Assembly (NCBI GenBank): GCA_964370005.1 | Contig: CAYJGR010000029.1 | Coordinates: 1 to 25,081, forward strand | DNA length: 25,081 bases | Direction: 5' to 3' | Source: Heteroruminococcus sp964370005 | GTDB taxonomy: Bacteria > Bacillota > Clostridia > Oscillospirales > Ruminococcaceae | Shown: piece after piece, positions 1-6,844 of the stretch | Layout: every line of letters starts with the position of its first letter | Position numbering within the stretch: position 1 is the stretch's first letter | Notes under the pieces: model-generated | Seen by the model: only the letters and a program-made list of their open reading frames with translations | Told to the model about the DNA's origin: nothing | The model's database searches: none | Program-made: the position numbers and the translations under genes

Positions 1-136
1 GTAATATTGTAAAGCATATCATTTTAAAATCTTAGCATATTATACCAAAAAATAGTCGGCTTTACAAATACAAGGGAAAATTTATACCCTTACTCGAACA
101 TTGCGGGCATTAGGCCGAGTATTTATTGCATAAAAA

Positions 137-164
137 TACCGCTTTGCGCATTGCAAAAGCGGTA
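137..164 (-). terminator. Intrinsic terminator of the XRE-type gene
   Basis: A nine-base-pair stem (arms 137-145 and 156-164, TACCGCTTT/AAAGCGGTA) starts about 20 bases after the stop codon of the minus-strand regulator. Read on the minus strand it is followed by TTTTT, as in a Rho-independent terminator. The loop can pair further (GC/GC) with one bulge. Confidence 0.7.
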
Positions 165-184
165 AGATGGGCCTTATCAGCAGT

Positions 185-421
185 TCAGTCCTCCTCAAAG
201 CGAATAAATTTATAGGCCGGTACCCCCAGCGCGTCGGCTATGGCAAACAGGGTATCAAGCGAGATCGCCCTATTCATATTAGGCGCTTCGACCTGCCCTA
301 TAAAAACCACACTCATATTTATGGCATACGCAAGTTGTTCCTGCGTAAGTCCCGCAAGTTTGCGATAGTAGGATATTTTCAGTCCCAGTTGTCTATATTT
401 ATCGTAGTATTTTTCATTCAT
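185..421 (-). CDS. Small XRE-family helix-turn-helix regulator
   Basis: A 78-residue protein that is almost entirely one helix-turn-helix domain of the Cro/C1 (XRE) type. The recognition region runs from about residue 12 (LGLKISYYRKLAGLTQEQLA) through the second helix and turn to the SLDTLFAIADALGV segment typical of the C-terminal helices of this fold. No effector or oligomerisation domain is present, so it should act as a small dimeric DNA-binding repressor or activator with unknown targets. The ATG at 421 is chosen because AGGGGTG lies six bases upstream; a GTG at 430 is in frame but overlaps that ribosome binding site. It stands alone and is closed by the hairpin at 137-164. Class is clear, target unknown. 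Confidence 0.8.
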   Translation of the reverse strand: MNEKYYDKYRQLGLKISYYRKLAGLTQEQLAYAINMSVVFIGQVEAPNMNRAISLDTLFAIADALGVPAYKFIRFEED

Positions 422-430
422 TTTTATCAC

Positions 431-750
431 CCCTGATAACTTCTATTTTGGATCGAATGTAGCACCCTTTACGGAGGATATGCGGTAGACAATCAATATA
501 CTTATGTCACGATTAGATCTGGGTTATCGCTTAAAATAGCCCATATTTGCCTGCGCTTTGAAGTGGGGTTTTTATATTGTGCTATGCATAATTTTGCTTT
601 TATTTTTTGCCTGCATTTCAAATGTTTTTTTATAAACTCAAAGCAATATATGCCTTTTTATTATAGCAGTTTACAATGGGAATTATTACATTTTATTATT
701 ATGTAAATATATATTCCCAATATATACTACAAATTAAGCCCCCATATTTA
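431..750. other. AT-rich gene-free stretch with small repeats
   Basis: No convincing coding region is seen here. It holds a GU-containing hairpin (521-527/536-542), an imperfect 60-base-period direct repeat (TTTGCCTGC at 546-554 and 606-614, each followed by a T-run ending in TATA), and a long imperfect AT-rich palindrome (678-718, GGGAAT/ATTCCC outside and TTACAT/ATGTAA inside). None matches an RNA family that I recognise. Confidence 0.4.
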
Positions 751-787
751 AAACCACCCGCAGTCACAACGAAACGGCGGGTGGTTT
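751..787 (-). terminator. Terminator downstream of the cysteine-rich gene
   Basis: A perfect 11-base-pair inverted repeat (AAACCACCCGC at 751-761, GCGGGTGGTTT at 777-787, 15-base loop). On the minus strand it lies about 60 bases after the stop codon at 845 and ends in TTTTAAAT. The T-run is short, but the stem is strong and the position fits. Confidence 0.65.
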
Positions 788-844
788 TGCACTGCGAATA
801 TTCTTACCGACAGCATTGTAGGTATCATGAAGAGTTTCGCCCTA

Positions 845-1201
845 CTATCTGCCCTCGGGACAACAACAGCACTTACAGGTGCAGTATAGACAGTTGCAGG
901 GTAGCCAACGGGGATGCGCAAAGTTAGGCCAATAAAGATTGCGACAATCGGCCGGATAGCGTGTAGCACAACCGTTTTGATCGGTACAAAGTCTGTACTC
1001 TCTGGGGCAAAGGGGTTCTACCGGAATGGGCTCACAGTCACAAGTTTGAGCACAACCTCTCACAGGGGTGATGCACTCATTTTGGCGATTCACAGTTCTG
1101 TACACAGCATTTGAACTACCGGCCAGCGGATCGGTCAAACGACTTCTTGCATCATTTATTGCTGCAATGTTTGCGTCTTGTACATTGTTACAACATGACA
1201 T
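845..1201 (-). CDS. Cysteine-rich small protein, possible spore-associated protein
   Basis: A 118-residue protein that I do not recognise as a named family. It has 18 cysteines: two directly after the start (MSCC), a central set spaced in C-x3-C-x-C style, and a dense C-terminal cluster (CNCLYCTCKCCCC) before a PEGR end. It has no signal peptide or membrane helix. Such composition suggests metal binding or disulfide cross-linking, as in some spore coat proteins, but that is inference from composition and from the neighbouring spoIIGA-sigE. The ATG at 1201 is chosen because GGAG lies eight bases upstream; the open frame continues to 1459 but would then run into spoIIGA and its promoter. The gene diverges from spoIIGA and ends at the hairpin 751-787. 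Confidence 0.65.
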   Translation of the reverse strand: MSCCNNVQDANIAAINDARSRLTDPLAGSSNAVYRTVNRQNECITPVRGCAQTCDCEPIPVEPLCPREYRLCTDQNGCATRYPADCRNLYWPNFAHPRWLPCNCLYCTCKCCCCPEGR

Positions 1202-1278
1202 GATATCAACTCCATTTATGAATAATAGTGGGCTCTCCCACAGAAAAAGGGTGAGTCCGAATAATTTCTTTCCCACTA

Positions 1279-1305
1279 CATAGTATGCAAATCCCACCAA
1301 GTGGT
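1279..1305 (-). promoter_or_regulatory. Possible late-sporulation (sigma-K-like) promoter of the cysteine-rich gene
   Basis: On the minus strand an AC (1305-1304) is followed after 16 bases by GCATACTATG (1288-1279). This resembles the sigma-K pattern AC ... CATAnnnTA, missing the last A, and also partly resembles a sigma-E -10 (CATACA-like). It lies about 75 bases upstream of the start codon. The match is short and could be chance. Confidence 0.25.
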
Positions 1306-1338
1306 GCATAGCCTCCATCTTTTTTTCTTCCAAGCTAC

Positions 1339-1386
1339 TTCGTCCCCACCTCTCGACAGGAATATCCCATACCATAGGTCTATAAT
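1339..1386 (+). promoter_or_regulatory. spoIIG-type promoter with putative Spo0A boxes
   Basis: A perfect -10 TATAAT (1381-1386) lies 22 bases after a -35-like TCGACA (1353-1358). The B. subtilis spoIIG promoter is known for the same unusual 22-base spacing and needs Spo0A. CTCGACA (1352-1358) is the complement of TGTCGAG, one mismatch from the Spo0A box TGTCGAA, and TTCGTCC (1339-1345) is a second one-mismatch match to TTCGNCA. Caveat: the predicted start site, about 1393, would fall at the ribosome binding site, giving a very short leader. Confidence 0.55.
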
Positions 1387-1408
1387 GCTTAAGGGGGTGA
1401 AAAAAATC

Positions 1409-2260
1409 ATGGTGCTTTATGCAGATGTGTTGGTGGTGCTCAACTACATAATAAGTCACCTCATGCTTGTGTGTACACAGCGCTTATCCGGCATACCTCT
1501 CTCACGCCGTGGCAGTGTACTGGGTTCTCTGTGGGGTGGGCTGTGCGCCCTGTGTGTTTTTTTACCCATCGATGGGGTGTTTTGGGGTGTCGCTGTGCGT
1601 ATAATCACCGCTTTGGGGATGTTGGTTTTGGCCTATCCCATGCGCACCACCCGAGATTATTTACGCCTTTCCATGATACTTTTCCTTGTGAGCTTTGTAT
1701 TCGCCGGCATCGTTTTGGGCATCTGTCTAGTGCTCCCCTATGCCCCGATATCATATCAAAGCGGGATCATTTATCTGCATATCTCACCCCTTGTGCTACT
1801 ACTCACCACCGCTGTATCCTATCTATTTTTAGGCGTGGTGCGAAAAATGTACGGTACTATGCACAGCGAAAAATCACTCTACCGTGCCACAATAAAACGC
1901 AGGGGCATCACGGTAGAACTGCAACTTTTTTCTGATACCGGCAACAACCTTAAAGAACCATTTTCGGGCAAATCGGTGGCGGTATGTAGTCTGTCCTCTC
2001 TTTATCCCCTGCTCACCCCCACCGAGATCTCTTTTTGCCGTAATATAACCGTGGGGACTGATATGACCGGGGGGATGCGCCTTGTGGCCTACAATGCCGT
2101 TGGGGGTCAGGGGCTATTATGTGCTTTTGAACCTCAACAGTTTTGTATACTGCGGGGTGATGTGCACATAGATTGCCCCGTTTGGGTGGCCGTAAACCCT
2201 ACAGATATGCCCGGATGTGACGGGATATTCAGTCCCACTGTGCTTGAAATGCGTATATAA
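1409..2260 (+). CDS. spoIIGA: Sporulation sigma-E factor processing peptidase SpoIIGA
   Basis: SpoIIGA is the membrane-embedded aspartic protease that removes the pro-sequence of sigma-E in the mother cell after asymmetric division, on a signal from forespore SpoIIR. The 283-residue product has about five hydrophobic segments in residues 1-145 and a soluble C-terminal protease domain. The catalytic motif DTGN is at residues 176-179, in the context FSDTGNNLKEPFSG that is typical of the family. Length is slightly below B. subtilis SpoIIGA (about 309). The ATG at 1409 is preceded by AAGGGGGTG nine bases upstream; upstream in-frame ATGs at 1301 and 1385 lack such a site. Its substrate gene sigE follows 59 bases downstream. 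Confidence 0.93.
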   Translation: MVLYADVLVVLNYIISHLMLVCTQRLSGIPLSRRGSVLGSLWGGLCALCVFLPIDGVFWGVAVRIITALGMLVLAYPMRTTRDYLRLSMILFLVSFVFAGIVLGICLVLPYAPISYQSGIIYLHISPLVLLLTTAVSYLFLGVVRKMYGTMHSEKSLYRATIKRRGITVELQLFSDTGNNLKEPFSGKSVAVCSLSSLYPLLTPTEISFCRNITVGTDMTGGMRLVAYNAVGGQGLLCAFEPQQFCILRGDVHIDCPVWVAVNPTDMPGCDGIFSPTVLEMRI

Positions 2261-2262
2261 TG

Positions 2263-2293
2263 CGCCAAATATGGCATATGTCATGCTTTGGCG
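2263..2293 (+). promoter_or_regulatory. Intercistronic hairpin between spoIIGA and sigE
   Basis: A seven-base-pair stem (CGCCAAA 2263-2269, TTTGGCG 2287-2293) fills most of the gap and ends about 13 bases before the sigE ribosome binding site. No T-run follows, so it is not an intrinsic terminator. It might affect mRNA stability or sigE translation. Confidence 0.35.
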
Positions 2294-2319
2294 ATAAAAA
2301 ATGATGGAGGGTTGTACAA

Positions 2320-3036
2320 ATGCATTTTCAATTTGTAAGGCTTTTATGGAAAAAAATTTCGATGTGGTTTGCGCAAAAAAGAGGACGTGGGGTCTACTAT
2401 ATAAACGGTTCTGAAACACTACCCCCGCCCCTGAGTCGCCAAGAGGAACAACGCTGTTTTGATCTTCTCGAGCAAAATGACACCGAGGCCAAACAAACCC
2501 TCATTGTACACAACCTGCGCCTTGTGGTATACATAGCACGTAAATTCGAGTCGAGCGGTGTGGGTGTGGAGGATTTAATTTCGATAGGTACAATAGGGCT
2601 TATAAAGGCGGTAAACACCTTTAGCCCTGTGAGGGGGATAAAACTGGCCACCTATGCCTCACGCTGTATCGAAAACGAAATACTTATGCATCTACGAAAA
2701 TGCCAAAACCACCGCGGTGATATCTCTATAGATGAACCGCTCAATATAGACTGGGATGGCAATGAGCTACTGCTGTCCGATATTTTGGGCACCGAGGGGG
2801 ATGTGGTGGGCAGCGTCGTGGAGGAAAAGGTGGAAAAGGGTATCCTCATGGATGCCGTCAACCGCCTGTGTGAGCGTGAGCGTATAATAATGCAGCTCCG
2901 TTTCGGGCTTATGGGCAATCAAGAGCACACCCAAAAAGAGGTGGCCGATATAATCGGTATATCGCAATCATATATATCACGGCTCGAAAAGCGCATAATA
3001 AAACGCCTGCGCAAAGAGCTTGAAAAGGCCTCATAA
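2320..3036 (+). CDS. sigE: RNA polymerase sporulation sigma factor sigma-E (pro-form)
   Basis: Sigma-E directs the first mother-cell-specific transcription programme after septation. The 238-residue protein carries an amphipathic, basic pro-region (residues 1 to about 26) and then VYYINGSETLPPPLS, equivalent to the B. subtilis processing site where SpoIIGA cuts between two tyrosines; here that is Y26/Y27. Sigma region 2 (NLRLVVYIARKFE, DLISIGTIGLIKAVNTF, KLATYASRCIENEILM) and region 4 with its helix-turn-helix (TQKEVADIIGISQSYISRLE) are intact, and the sequence is very close to B. subtilis SigE. GGAGG precedes the ATG. sigG, often the next gene in Bacillus and many Clostridia, is absent; a terminator follows instead. 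Confidence 0.97.
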   Translation: MHFQFVRLLWKKISMWFAQKRGRGVYYINGSETLPPPLSRQEEQRCFDLLEQNDTEAKQTLIVHNLRLVVYIARKFESSGVGVEDLISIGTIGLIKAVNTFSPVRGIKLATYASRCIENEILMHLRKCQNHRGDISIDEPLNIDWDGNELLLSDILGTEGDVVGSVVEEKVEKGILMDAVNRLCERERIIMQLRFGLMGNQEHTQKEVADIIGISQSYISRLEKRIIKRLRKELEKAS

Positions 3037-3047
3037 TAACAGAAAAT

Positions 3048-3081
3048 CCCCCTCCCACCAATCACAGCGGTGGTAGGGGGT
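3048..3081. terminator. Shared terminator between sigE and the lrp-type gene
   Basis: A GC-rich inverted repeat (CCCCCTCCCACC against GGTGGTAGGGGG, one mismatch) sits between two convergent stop codons. On the minus strand it is followed by ATTTTCTG, a usable U-tract; on the plus strand only TATATC follows, so it is probably stronger for the minus-strand transcript. Confidence 0.7.
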
Positions 3082-3093
3082 ATATCATGTGAC

Positions 3094-3522
3094 TTATTCT
3101 TTCACCGTGCCCAGTGCCACACATTTATGCACACTTTGCACACCGTCGAGCGCCTTTAGTTTGTAGCGAATGAGATCCATGAGGGCGGTATTGTCGGCGG
3201 TGGCGACCTTTAGTATATAATCATAACTGTCGGCTATGTAGTGACATTCGAGCACTTCGGGAATTTTACACAGCTCCCGCTCAATAATAGGCAGGTTGGC
3301 CGCTCGGGACAGCGATATATAAACAAAACACAAAATTGGTGTGCCGGTCTTAGTCCTGTCCACCCTCAGAGTATAACCTTGTATCGTTTTGTTTTTTTCA
3401 AGCTTGTGTATACGCTCGGTCACCGCCGGTATCGAAAGCCCTACATTTTTTGCAATTTCAGATGCTGATATACGGCTGTTCTCGGTTAACATTTTGATAT
3501 TTGTACTATCAATTTTATCCAT
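3094..3522 (-). CDS. Lrp/AsnC family transcriptional regulator
   Basis: A 142-residue protein of normal length for the family. Residues 1-60 form the AsnC-type winged helix-turn-helix (opening MDKIDSTNIKMLTENSRISA, then SEIAKNVGLSIPAVTERIHKLE). Residues 65-140 form the ligand-sensing RAM domain (LECHYIADSYDYILKVATAD is its usual signature). Members typically sense amino acids and control amino acid metabolism or transport; ligand and targets here are unknown. AAGGGGA precedes the ATG. The gene begins only 20 bases after the AI-2E family gene, so the two are probably co-transcribed from the promoter near 4750. Confidence 0.9.
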   Translation of the reverse strand: MDKIDSTNIKMLTENSRISASEIAKNVGLSIPAVTERIHKLEKNKTIQGYTLRVDRTKTGTPILCFVYISLSRAANLPIIERELCKIPEVLECHYIADSYDYILKVATADNTALMDLIRYKLKALDGVQSVHKCVALGTVKE

Positions 3523-3542
3523 CCGTCTTCCCCTTGTGGTTG

Positions 3543-4715
3543 TTATTTTATCAGCGGGTGTTTATCCGAGGTGTATTCTGTGGTTTCAAGTGGTTTGCCC
3601 TTTTTCCACAGGCGGTACTCTATAAGACCCTTGAACACAGTATATAAAAGTGCAAATATCGGCACCCCCAACACCATACCAATCACCCCAAATTGTCCTC
3701 CAAAGAACATGATGGCAAATATAACCCAAAAAGCCGAAAGTCCTGTGCTGTCCCCCAAGATGTAAGGGCCCAATATATTGCCGTCAAATTGCTGTAGTGC
3801 CAATATAAAGAGTAAAAACCATAATGCCATTGTGGGGTCGGCTGTAAGTATAAAGAAAAACGACGGAATAGCCCCAATAAAAGGCCCAAAATACGGTATG
3901 ATATTTGTGATACCTACAACCACACTGACCAGCAGTGCATATGGCATACCGAATATTGTCATACCGATAAAGCACAGCATACCCATGATAAGCGAATCAA
4001 TAATTTTACCCGATATAAAACTGCTTATTTTTTTGTTGCCGTCACGGGTGATAGAAATCACAACTTCCACGGTTTTATCGGAAAAGAATGCATACAAAAT
4101 CTTTTTGCTCTGGGCAAAAAATGTTTCTTTGTTGTACAGCAGATATATGGATATGATTATACCTAGCGCAAAACTCATAACACCCGAGGTAACACTACTT
4201 ATGACATTGAGCGCCATGGGGAGCAGGCTTTGTAGCCATGCATATATTGTATTTGTGATATCACCCAGTGTCTCGACTATATCGGTGGGTAACATACCCT
4301 CAGGGAAAAAGTCATTTAGCTCGGACGCCCATCCCTCAAGGGTGGAAAGGTATGAGGGGATTGCATTATAAATTGCTGTTATACTCTCGGCTATGCGGGG
4401 AGAGATATACCATCCGGCCAATACAAACAATATAACAGTCACAATATATGTGATAAATATTCCGATTTTACGGCGCAACTTGTACCGCTGTATTTTGAAT
4501 AGCGCTTTTTTTTCAATAAGTTTTAAAAACGGATTGAGCAAATAGGCCATAACTATGCCAAAAGTGAATGGCAACAGAATATCGATCGTCTCGGTCAAAA
4601 AGTCCCAGATATGCGAAAAATTAAGTAGAACCGCTCCAAAAAGCAGACCTGCCCCTATGACCAAAAAGGCATAAACTGCTATTGTCGTATACTTCTTGTC
4701 CCACTCTATTTTCAT
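3543..4715 (-). CDS. AI-2E family transporter (PerM/YdbI-like membrane protein)
   Basis: A 390-residue polytopic membrane protein with about eight hydrophobic segments: two or three near the N-terminus (AVYAFLVIGAGLLFGAVLL, ILLPFTFGIVMAYLLNPFL, IGIFITYIVTVILFVLAGW), a soluble segment at about 105-165, then a helix-rich C-terminal half. The conserved family segment around NIIPYFGPFIGAIPS and the GNILGPYILGDSTGLSAFWV region identify the family. Members include the AI-2 exporter TqsA but also Na+/H+ antiporters and proteins of unknown substrate, so the family name should not be read as a function. AGGTG lies six bases before the ATG. It is first in a two-gene unit with the Lrp-type regulator. 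Confidence 0.87.
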   Translation of the reverse strand: MKIEWDKKYTTIAVYAFLVIGAGLLFGAVLLNFSHIWDFLTETIDILLPFTFGIVMAYLLNPFLKLIEKKALFKIQRYKLRRKIGIFITYIVTVILFVLAGWYISPRIAESITAIYNAIPSYLSTLEGWASELNDFFPEGMLPTDIVETLGDITNTIYAWLQSLLPMALNVISSVTSGVMSFALGIIISIYLLYNKETFFAQSKKILYAFFSDKTVEVVISITRDGNKKISSFISGKIIDSLIMGMLCFIGMTIFGMPYALLVSVVVGITNIIPYFGPFIGAIPSFFFILTADPTMALWFLLFILALQQFDGNILGPYILGDSTGLSAFWVIFAIMFFGGQFGVIGMVLGVPIFALLYTVFKGLIEYRLWKKGKPLETTEYTSDKHPLIK

Positions 4716-4746
4716 TCCGGCACCTCGCTTTTGGGGTTATACACTC

Positions 4747-4775
4747 ATTATAGACAATCTCACCAAAAAAATCCA
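4747..4775 (-). promoter_or_regulatory. Sigma-A type promoter of the AI-2E family gene
   Basis: On the minus strand a perfect -10 TATAAT (4752-4747) lies about 30 bases upstream of the start codon. The -35 (TGGATT, 17 bases further up, at the end of a T-run) is weak. Recognition therefore rests mostly on the -10. Confidence 0.5.
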
Positions 4776-4797
4776 GTAAAAATTCCTTAATATTTCA

Positions 4798-6699
4798 TTA
4801 ACTGCTCAGTTCTACCCAATCCTCCATCAAAAGCGATAGTTTTGTCCTGGCATCATCAAGGCCGGCACATATCTCATCGAGGCGCACAAAATCGCTTTGC
4901 ACCTCGGGGGCGGCCAGTTCCTCTTCGAGCCTTGCTATGATACCCTCGGTCTGGGCTATAGCGGTTTCGGTGTCGGTCAGTGCTTTTTTGCGGGCGGCTT
5001 GGAGTTTTCGTTGTTCTTTGCCTTTGTTGTACCCGCCTGCCTTTGTACTCTCCTTGGATTTTGTTTCTGTGGCGATTTCCTTTTGAGGTTTTAGATTGGC
5101 ATACTCGACATACTGCGAAAATTTCCCCTTGTAGCTCAGTAGTTCCCCCTGCGATAGCTCCACAATCCTATCGGGCACCCTGTCGAGCAGATAACGGTCA
5201 TGTGACACCATTATCACAGTGCCCTCAAACTCACACAGCGCCTTATCGAGTGCCTCTTTTGAAGCAAAATCGAGATGATTTGTCGGCTCGTCGAGTATAA
5301 GCACATTGCCTCTTTTCAGCATCATCACAGCAAATTTCAGGCGGGCACATTCCCCGCCGCTTAGCTGGCTTACAAGCTTAAACGAGTCCTCCCCCGTAAG
5401 CCCCACCCTCCCGAGCATACTGCGCAGTGTCAGCTCATATGCCTTGGGAAATGTGCTGTGTATCTCCTCAAGCAGGGTGTTTTGTTGATTTAAGGTATCG
5501 GTGCCTTGGTCGTAATAACTAAGACTAACCCCTCTGCCCCACACAACCTGACCCGTGGCCGGCATCATATTTTGTATGACCCGTAAAAGTGTCGTCTTGC
5601 CCGCACCATTTGCCCCCACAAGGGCTATTTTCTCCCCACGTCTGACCTCAAACTCCAAATTTTCGGCCAATACATGCTCCTGCTCACCCACAACGAGTTT
5701 TAGCCCCGATATGCCCAGAACATCCTTCACCGGCTCTCGGTCACTCTCAAAACTAAGTTTTATCGCCTCAGGTGGCAGGGTGGGGCGTTCAATCCTACCC
5801 ATGCGCTGTAGGGCTTTCAGTCGGCTTTTGGCCATGTTGGAGGTGCTGGCTCGCGCCATATTTCTCGCCACATAGTCCTGCATAGCGGCCATCTCCTGCT
5901 GCTGTATCTCATACTCCTTTAGTTGGCGAGCCACCCGCTCCTCTTTTAGCACCACATATTTGCTGTAGTTACCCTTATATGTGTAAAAACGGGTGTTTTC
6001 AATCTCCCAGATATCTCCCACCAGTTTGTCGAGGAAGTAACGGTCGTGGGATACCACCAGTAGCGCCCCCTTATAAGAGGACAAATAATCCTCAAGCCAA
6101 AGCAGGGTGCGAAAATCGAGATGATTTGTCGGCTCGTCCAGTATGAGCAAATCGGGATTCTCTAAAAGCAGTTTGCACAACGCAAGGCGGGTGCGCTCTC
6201 CACCGCTGAGATATTCGATGGTCTTGTCGGTCGCCTCACCCCTAAAGCCCATACCGGTCAGCACCGTGGCAATTTTTACATCTATATTGTAGCCCTCACC
6301 CACCTCAAACAGCTCGTGGGCAGTGGCATATTCACGGCTTAGTTTTTCCTGCTCGGTGGGCGACAACCCCTCATCTTCAAGCTCCTTTGTCAGCCTTTTC
6401 ATGGTCTTTTCAAGCTCCAACAGCTCCGAGAATACCGAGCGCATCTCCTGCATTACGGTTTTAGTGCGGTCAAGCCCGCTGTCTTGACGCAAATAACCTA
6501 TACTTATACCTTTGCTACGGCTTGCCCTGCCCTCGTCGGGTTCGAGTTTGCCTGTGATGACTTCGAGCAGAGTGGTTTTACCCGCACCGTTGGAACCGAT
6601 AAGCCCTATGCGCTGACCCGCCACCACAGTGGCCGTCACCCCAAAAAATATCTCCTCGGCTCCAAATTGTTTTGCAACATTTTCAAGATCAATTAGCAT
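4798..6699 (-). CDS. ABC-F family ATP-binding protein (YdiF/Uup-like)
   Basis: A 633-residue soluble protein with two ABC ATPase domains and no membrane segments, the ABC-F layout. Domain 1 has Walker A GSNGAGKTT (about residue 34), signature LSGGE and Walker B LLILDEPTNHLD; domain 2 has GANGAGKTT, LSGGE and LILDEPTNHLD. Between them lies the charged helical linker (about residues 245-320) that in ABC-F factors contacts P-site tRNA. After domain 2 a Lys/Glu-rich coiled coil (about 545-630) matches the C-terminal extension of Uup/YdiF-type members. These proteins act on the ribosome to resolve stalled or mispositioned peptidyl-tRNA; a few subfamilies give antibiotic resistance, which cannot be decided here. 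GAGGAG lies six bases before the ATG. Confidence 0.92.
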   Translation of the reverse strand: MLIDLENVAKQFGAEEIFFGVTATVVAGQRIGLIGSNGAGKTTLLEVITGKLEPDEGRASRSKGISIGYLRQDSGLDRTKTVMQEMRSVFSELLELEKTMKRLTKELEDEGLSPTEQEKLSREYATAHELFEVGEGYNIDVKIATVLTGMGFRGEATDKTIEYLSGGERTRLALCKLLLENPDLLILDEPTNHLDFRTLLWLEDYLSSYKGALLVVSHDRYFLDKLVGDIWEIENTRFYTYKGNYSKYVVLKEERVARQLKEYEIQQQEMAAMQDYVARNMARASTSNMAKSRLKALQRMGRIERPTLPPEAIKLSFESDREPVKDVLGISGLKLVVGEQEHVLAENLEFEVRRGEKIALVGANGAGKTTLLRVIQNMMPATGQVVWGRGVSLSYYDQGTDTLNQQNTLLEEIHSTFPKAYELTLRSMLGRVGLTGEDSFKLVSQLSGGECARLKFAVMMLKRGNVLILDEPTNHLDFASKEALDKALCEFEGTVIMVSHDRYLLDRVPDRIVELSQGELLSYKGKFSQYVEYANLKPQKEIATETKSKESTKAGGYNKGKEQRKLQAARKKALTDTETAIAQTEGIIARLEEELAAPEVQSDFVRLDEICAGLDDARTKLSLLMEDWVELSS

Positions 6700-6783
6700 G
6701 TTTTGCTCCTCTGTGATAAGACTGTATACCCTACAAGATTACCACATTTGCCCAAAAATGTACACCGACTTTTTTCACCCCGC

Positions 6784-6813
6784 TTGTCCTGTGCCCAAAA
6801 ACTGTGATACAAT
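6784..6813 (+). promoter_or_regulatory. Sigma-A type promoter of the rlmD-like gene
   Basis: A -35 TTGTCC (6784-6789) and a -10 TACAAT (6808-6813) separated by 18 bases, about 30 bases upstream of the start codon. A strong ribosome binding site TTGGAGG follows at 6831-6837. Confidence 0.6.
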
Positions 6814-6844
6814 ATAACCATACATATATATTGGAGGCCTTGTT

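Noticed and set aside
606..634. Intrinsic terminator CATTTCAAATG plus T7
   Set aside because: The palindrome leaves almost no loop, so a stable stem cannot form, and no plus-strand gene ends upstream.
1301..1408. Longer SpoIIGA starting at 1301
   Set aside because: The extra residues are not membrane-like, they cover the promoter, and the ATG at 1409 has AAGGGGGTG upstream and matches the usual SpoIIGA start.
1202..1459. Longer version of the cysteine-rich protein starting at 1459
   Set aside because: It would overlap the spoIIGA start and promoter, its first 86 residues lack the cysteine-rich character, and the ATG at 1201 has its own ribosome binding site.
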